From the NCBI GenBank assembly GCA_036558005.1, contig DATBGO010000138.1, positions 4,167 to 68,166 of the forward strand: a stretch of 64,000 nucleotides of DNA. The letters run 5' to 3'. A model generated the notes under the pieces. It saw nothing but the letters and a program-made list of their open reading frames with translations. It was not told the DNA's origin and did not search any database. This DNA is from DATBGO01 sp036558005. Lineage in GTDB: Bacteria > Actinomycetota > Actinomycetes > Streptosporangiales > Streptosporangiaceae. A program made the translations under genes and the position numbers. Shown in pieces: positions 62,301 to 64,000 of this stretch (within the stretch, counting starts at the first letter, position 1; every line of letters starts with the position of its first letter).

Positions 62301-64000
62301 AGTGGTGCTGATCAAGTGGCTGTGCTCGTGCAGGCGGCGCAGGAACTGCGCTGGCTCGCCGCCTGCTGCCTGCCACCTATCTCGCGCCGCGGCGATACCG
62401 AGTGAGCCCTCCGACCCTGAGAGCGCGTTGAGGACAGCTCGCAGCGGCGGTGAGCCGCCGCACCAGACCGGACTGCCGTGACTGCCGAGCACCAACACCG
62501 GACTGCAGGTCTCCGGCGCTTCGGTGCCCCCGGCCGACGTGTGCTCCGGCCGGTACGCGGCCACAGTGACTTGTTCATCGAACGCGGCAATACTCGGGTG
62601 CAGTAGGTGCGGCTCGGCGTCAGGGAATATGAGCACGATGGCGGCCGAGCGCGCGATCGAGGTGACGAGCCGAAGCGCGTTGTTCATTGCCGCATGCCAC
62701 CGGTCGTCGATCGGGTTCTCCCCGGGCTGAACCGGGATGGTGACGACCAGTCCAGCGGCGTTGCGCTGCGGCAGCGTCCCGCCTATCTGCGCGGTGAGGC
62801 GAGACTTGTCAGCCTCACCAAGGCCATGGCCGACTTTGAATTCGCAGTTCAGCCACCGCAGGTGGGACACGTCAGCGACGGGAGACGGGTTTCCCCAAGG
62901 TGCCCCGTTTCGGGGCGGGTGAGATCCGGTCAGCAGCGTGAGTTCCAGCAGCATGCCCGGTGTGCGGCTCAATCCTGCTTCGGCGACGCTGGCACCCTCA
63001 GCGGACTTGCCGAACAACAGCCCGGCCAGCCAGTCTGAGCTTCGTACGAGGATGCCGCCACGATAGGTGCGCACGACGCGACTGACCCAGGGCAGGCCAC
63101 CGGTGCCAGCCGGGGGTGCGGCGTCGGCGGGAGCCTGACCAGGAGGGCCGCCGAGAACGCTCAGCACGATGATTTCAGGCCGCGCGGACTTAGAGGTCAG
63201 CGCCAATCCCGGCGACAGGGCTGCTGGTGCGTGCGGATCCGCGAGCGCGGCCCCAGAGTCAGCGACGATCAGGCGCAGGACGTAGCTGCCATCGGAGATC
63301 GCGCGCTCGGCGATCTCAGCCAGCCGGGCATGCATGCCACTCTGCCGCATCGCATAGGTCTCCGCTCCGAGCAGGAGCGCCCCGATGAGGGCCAGCGGCG
63401 TCTGCTCGCCGACCCTGCCATGCTCTGCGACGTTCTCGACCAGTTCGGTGAGCACTGTCTGACTCAGTGTTTGCGCGTCGGATAGGGACAGGCCGAGTTC
63501 CTCTAGACCCGTCGTGACCGCGAGGAAGGACTCGGCCTGCCGCAACTGCTCCGCTGGCATCGGCTCCAGCCAGCGGAGCGGGAATACCCGGCGCCGCCGG
63601 TACGGCGCGTCGCGGTCCTGGCCCGGGATGGCCGGGGTTTGACCGGGCGCACCGTAATTGACCCGGGCCGGAATGCCAGACTGGATTCTCACTGCGTCCG
63701 GGCCCCAGTGTGGTGCTCGCAAGGAGTCGATGAACCCGACTTGCCGCATGAAAGCAAGGGCGTCTGCGCGAGCCCTGGCATGTAAGGCATCGGCGTTAAA
63801 TGGACCGTCCGCGTCCAGGCTGCCGGTTGGTCCGTGCCCGCCCTGGTGTCCTCCGGATAAGGTGCGGGCGGGCACTGCGGGCAGTGTCACTGACGTAGCA
63901 GCATGCGAGCGCACTGCCGCGTCGACTAAGAGTAGCGCCCGGGCCAGCGCACCGAAATCGGCGAACTCGACCATTGACAGGTCAAGTTCCAGGCTGTCCA
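59310..64000 (-). CDS. Giant GHKL-ATPase protein with phosphoribosyltransferase-like regions (N-terminus outside window)
   Basis: The frame is open to the window edge; the residues before the ATG at 63974 (SLELDLS) look coding, so that ATG is probably internal. About 1,562 residues are visible. Numbering from 63974, a GHKL ATPase fold spans 165-350 (N-box TELVENVAEHG, ADSGAAL, TGGLPW). A phosphoribosyltransferase-like region lies at about 600-760 (FRGPTLRITNRWIDVERLL, then VVFCTDLISTENTVLRA). A second such region at about 890-1000 has VVIIHWWALTGST and a CAIC pair. A helical region precedes a C-terminal GHKL ATPase (about 1440-1554: VLGHLLENVRKH, VLRNSGTAP, GKGIRALNDKLRPFGG). It probably acts with the receiver-kinase-phosphorylase protein encoded just downstream. 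Confidence 0.7.
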   Translation of the reverse strand, partial: DSLELDLSMVEFADFGALARALLLVDAAVRSHAATSVTLPAVPARTLSGGHQGGHGPTGSLDADGPFNADALHARARADALAFMRQVGFIDSLRAPHWGPDAVRIQSGIPARVNYGAPGQTPAIPGQDRDAPYRRRRVFPLRWLEPMPAEQLRQAESFLAVTTGLEELGLSLSDAQTLSQTVLTELVENVAEHGRVGEQTPLALIGALLLGAETYAMRQSGMHARLAEIAERAISDGSYVLRLIVADSGAALADPHAPAALSPGLALTSKSARPEIIVLSVLGGPPGQAPADAAPPAGTGGLPWVSRVVRTYRGGILVRSSDWLAGLLFGKSAEGASVAEAGLSRTPGMLLELTLLTGSHPPRNGAPWGNPSPVADVSHLRWLNCEFKVGHGLGEADKSRLTAQIGGTLPQRNAAGLVVTIPVQPGENPIDDRWHAAMNNALRLVTSIARSAAIVLIFPDAEPHLLHPSIAAFDEQVTVAAYRPEHTSAGGTEAPETCSPVLVLGSHGSPVWCGGSPPLRAVLNALSGSEGSLGIAAARDRWQAAGGEPAQFLRRLHEHSHLISTTRDQLDLRISTFSVHGTIEREISHDLAEAIEQGSDGVERGIFRGPTLRITNRWIDVERLLAGTVGVQLAAFVLAHKARRTLRAAYQPREPTGIVQVGSLSRTFIRHVSECMMLAGDYYQQQSEIDPNQPPIGGRIPPSAQVVFCTDLISTENTVLRAVASAIAANAQPLAIVCVVDARHTRRPVRLLDRTIPVVSLVEVDISVSDETAKDLPVTDIDPLLKSPAETAPASLAEVQEAGLLRWCAADPDVLRLGHIDGQPQRHFSAFIRLHALRSQQIREQITDEFLATMEQALADIGAASEPRLDLALWYVKSDGNAERLATAVRERLTARGTTVSVVPVPRWAAGDEWAFPGRLSTAGRTNLVVIIHWWALTGSTILQLIRLAAKSGARQIAAICLLNQLNAQDTEVLHMLRTVSAPSDGAIGGHRVTGHAQPIPVVIRFVTVNSTSDLDARSCAICATGNRYAELSGDAVPHRLRQHAELLHHMLRLRDLDEVSRDAAADLFTVPVSSDEALDYLRWRGLLLSALRRVPERQEAINALGMLAAGTTRTTLRRDGLIRLLAAEQQWLRLPPLNFGTARDLLVQVCVLSLEQPARPPWLRVQALMVLSAAAPQDLAELLRHLLNLVVDEAILVDQLFLDCWRLLLQPPPGSPFDIGKLRHSLVGCRDYLEERDSSTGIPVDEHLHVVGELITITDYQILRKPKDAQAAWDRLREDLVRPVVRHRLETELLLVRSVVEDIEDISPPAPAVVEVRARWNTCARQLEERALANLPALRDILAGDFVADWFGPPDQRRLLGLARHDVRELRAVAERLHRLIDGPPRPGDHARQVLRRELLDRINWWNRVFLAAHLPDRHAPALLVDLVRSAPVNLSLRVTSILALHRAQATVSSPDRGDVAVFCPERLLDQVLGHLLENVRKHQLPGAACRLGVDYAPAGPEAVRLVLRNSGTAPRQLPGKGIRALNDKLRPFGGSVNGLALSDDGWTFAAVVTLPLWYGG

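Overview
The window is about 70% G+C, with GC-rich third codon positions, frequent GTG starts and no insertion sequence, tRNA, rRNA or CRISPR array that I can see. SARP/AfsR-type regulation, FxSxx-COOH peptide genes, secreted subtilisin and G1 peptidases and a large number of regulators point to a filamentous soil actinomycete. My best guess is Streptosporangiales or a close relative, perhaps acid-tolerant, but the genus cannot be fixed from the sequence alone.

Layout. 1-5 kb: end of folE, transaldolase, a ferredoxin-reductase-type flavoprotein, a small Cys-motif protein, a guanidinium-type SMR exporter and a DedA membrane protein. 5-8 kb: a regulator that looks like two response regulators fused in tandem, and a secreted G1 (glutamic) peptidase. 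8-14.5 kb: a PH-like membrane protein, a cellulose-synthase-like glycosyltransferase, a long LysM/proline-rich/coiled-coil membrane protein and a ferric-reductase-like membrane protein. 14.5-25.7 kb: a membrane protein with a TrkA-like core and a RyR domain, divergent from a complete FxSxx-COOH (fxs) locus: precursor peptide ending in FSSAI, radical SAM/SPASM maturase with an HExxH-type tail, TIR-like FxsC, and a giant ParA-like/TIR/NB-ARC/TPR protein.

25.6-33.5 kb: alpha/beta hydrolase, nicotinamidase-type hydrolase, lipoprotein hydrolase, and a three-gene catabolic operon (zinc alcohol/formaldehyde dehydrogenase, GlcG/HbpS-type protein, acyl-CoA dehydrogenase) divergent from a GAF-LytTR activator. 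33.6-43 kb: glycogen-debranching-type enzyme divergent from a LacI regulator with a tandem operator, then an ABC sugar-type binding protein with two permeases and a dimethylglycine/sarcosine-dehydrogenase-like flavoprotein. 43-47 kb: two secreted proteins, an ArsR-type regulator and a methyltransferase. 47-52 kb: subtilisin with a Trp-rich C-terminal repeat, a GGDEF-EAL protein and a tiny secreted Cys-rich peptide. 52-56.6 kb: an NrtR-type Nudix regulator with two clear operators, an AfsR-type SARP-NB-ARC-TPR regulator and a NERD-like protein.

56.8-64 kb holds the least familiar system. Two tightly linked genes on the minus strand encode (i) a protein of more than 1,560 residues with a GHKL ATPase fold near each end and two phosphoribosyltransferase-like regions between them, running off the window edge, and (ii) a receiver domain fused to an aminoglycoside-phosphotransferase-like kinase and a nucleoside-phosphorylase-like domain. 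This has the wiring of a two-component system, but with nucleotide-active modules in place of a DNA-binding output. With the fxs locus and the RyR protein, it makes this a window rich in candidate signalling or conflict systems.
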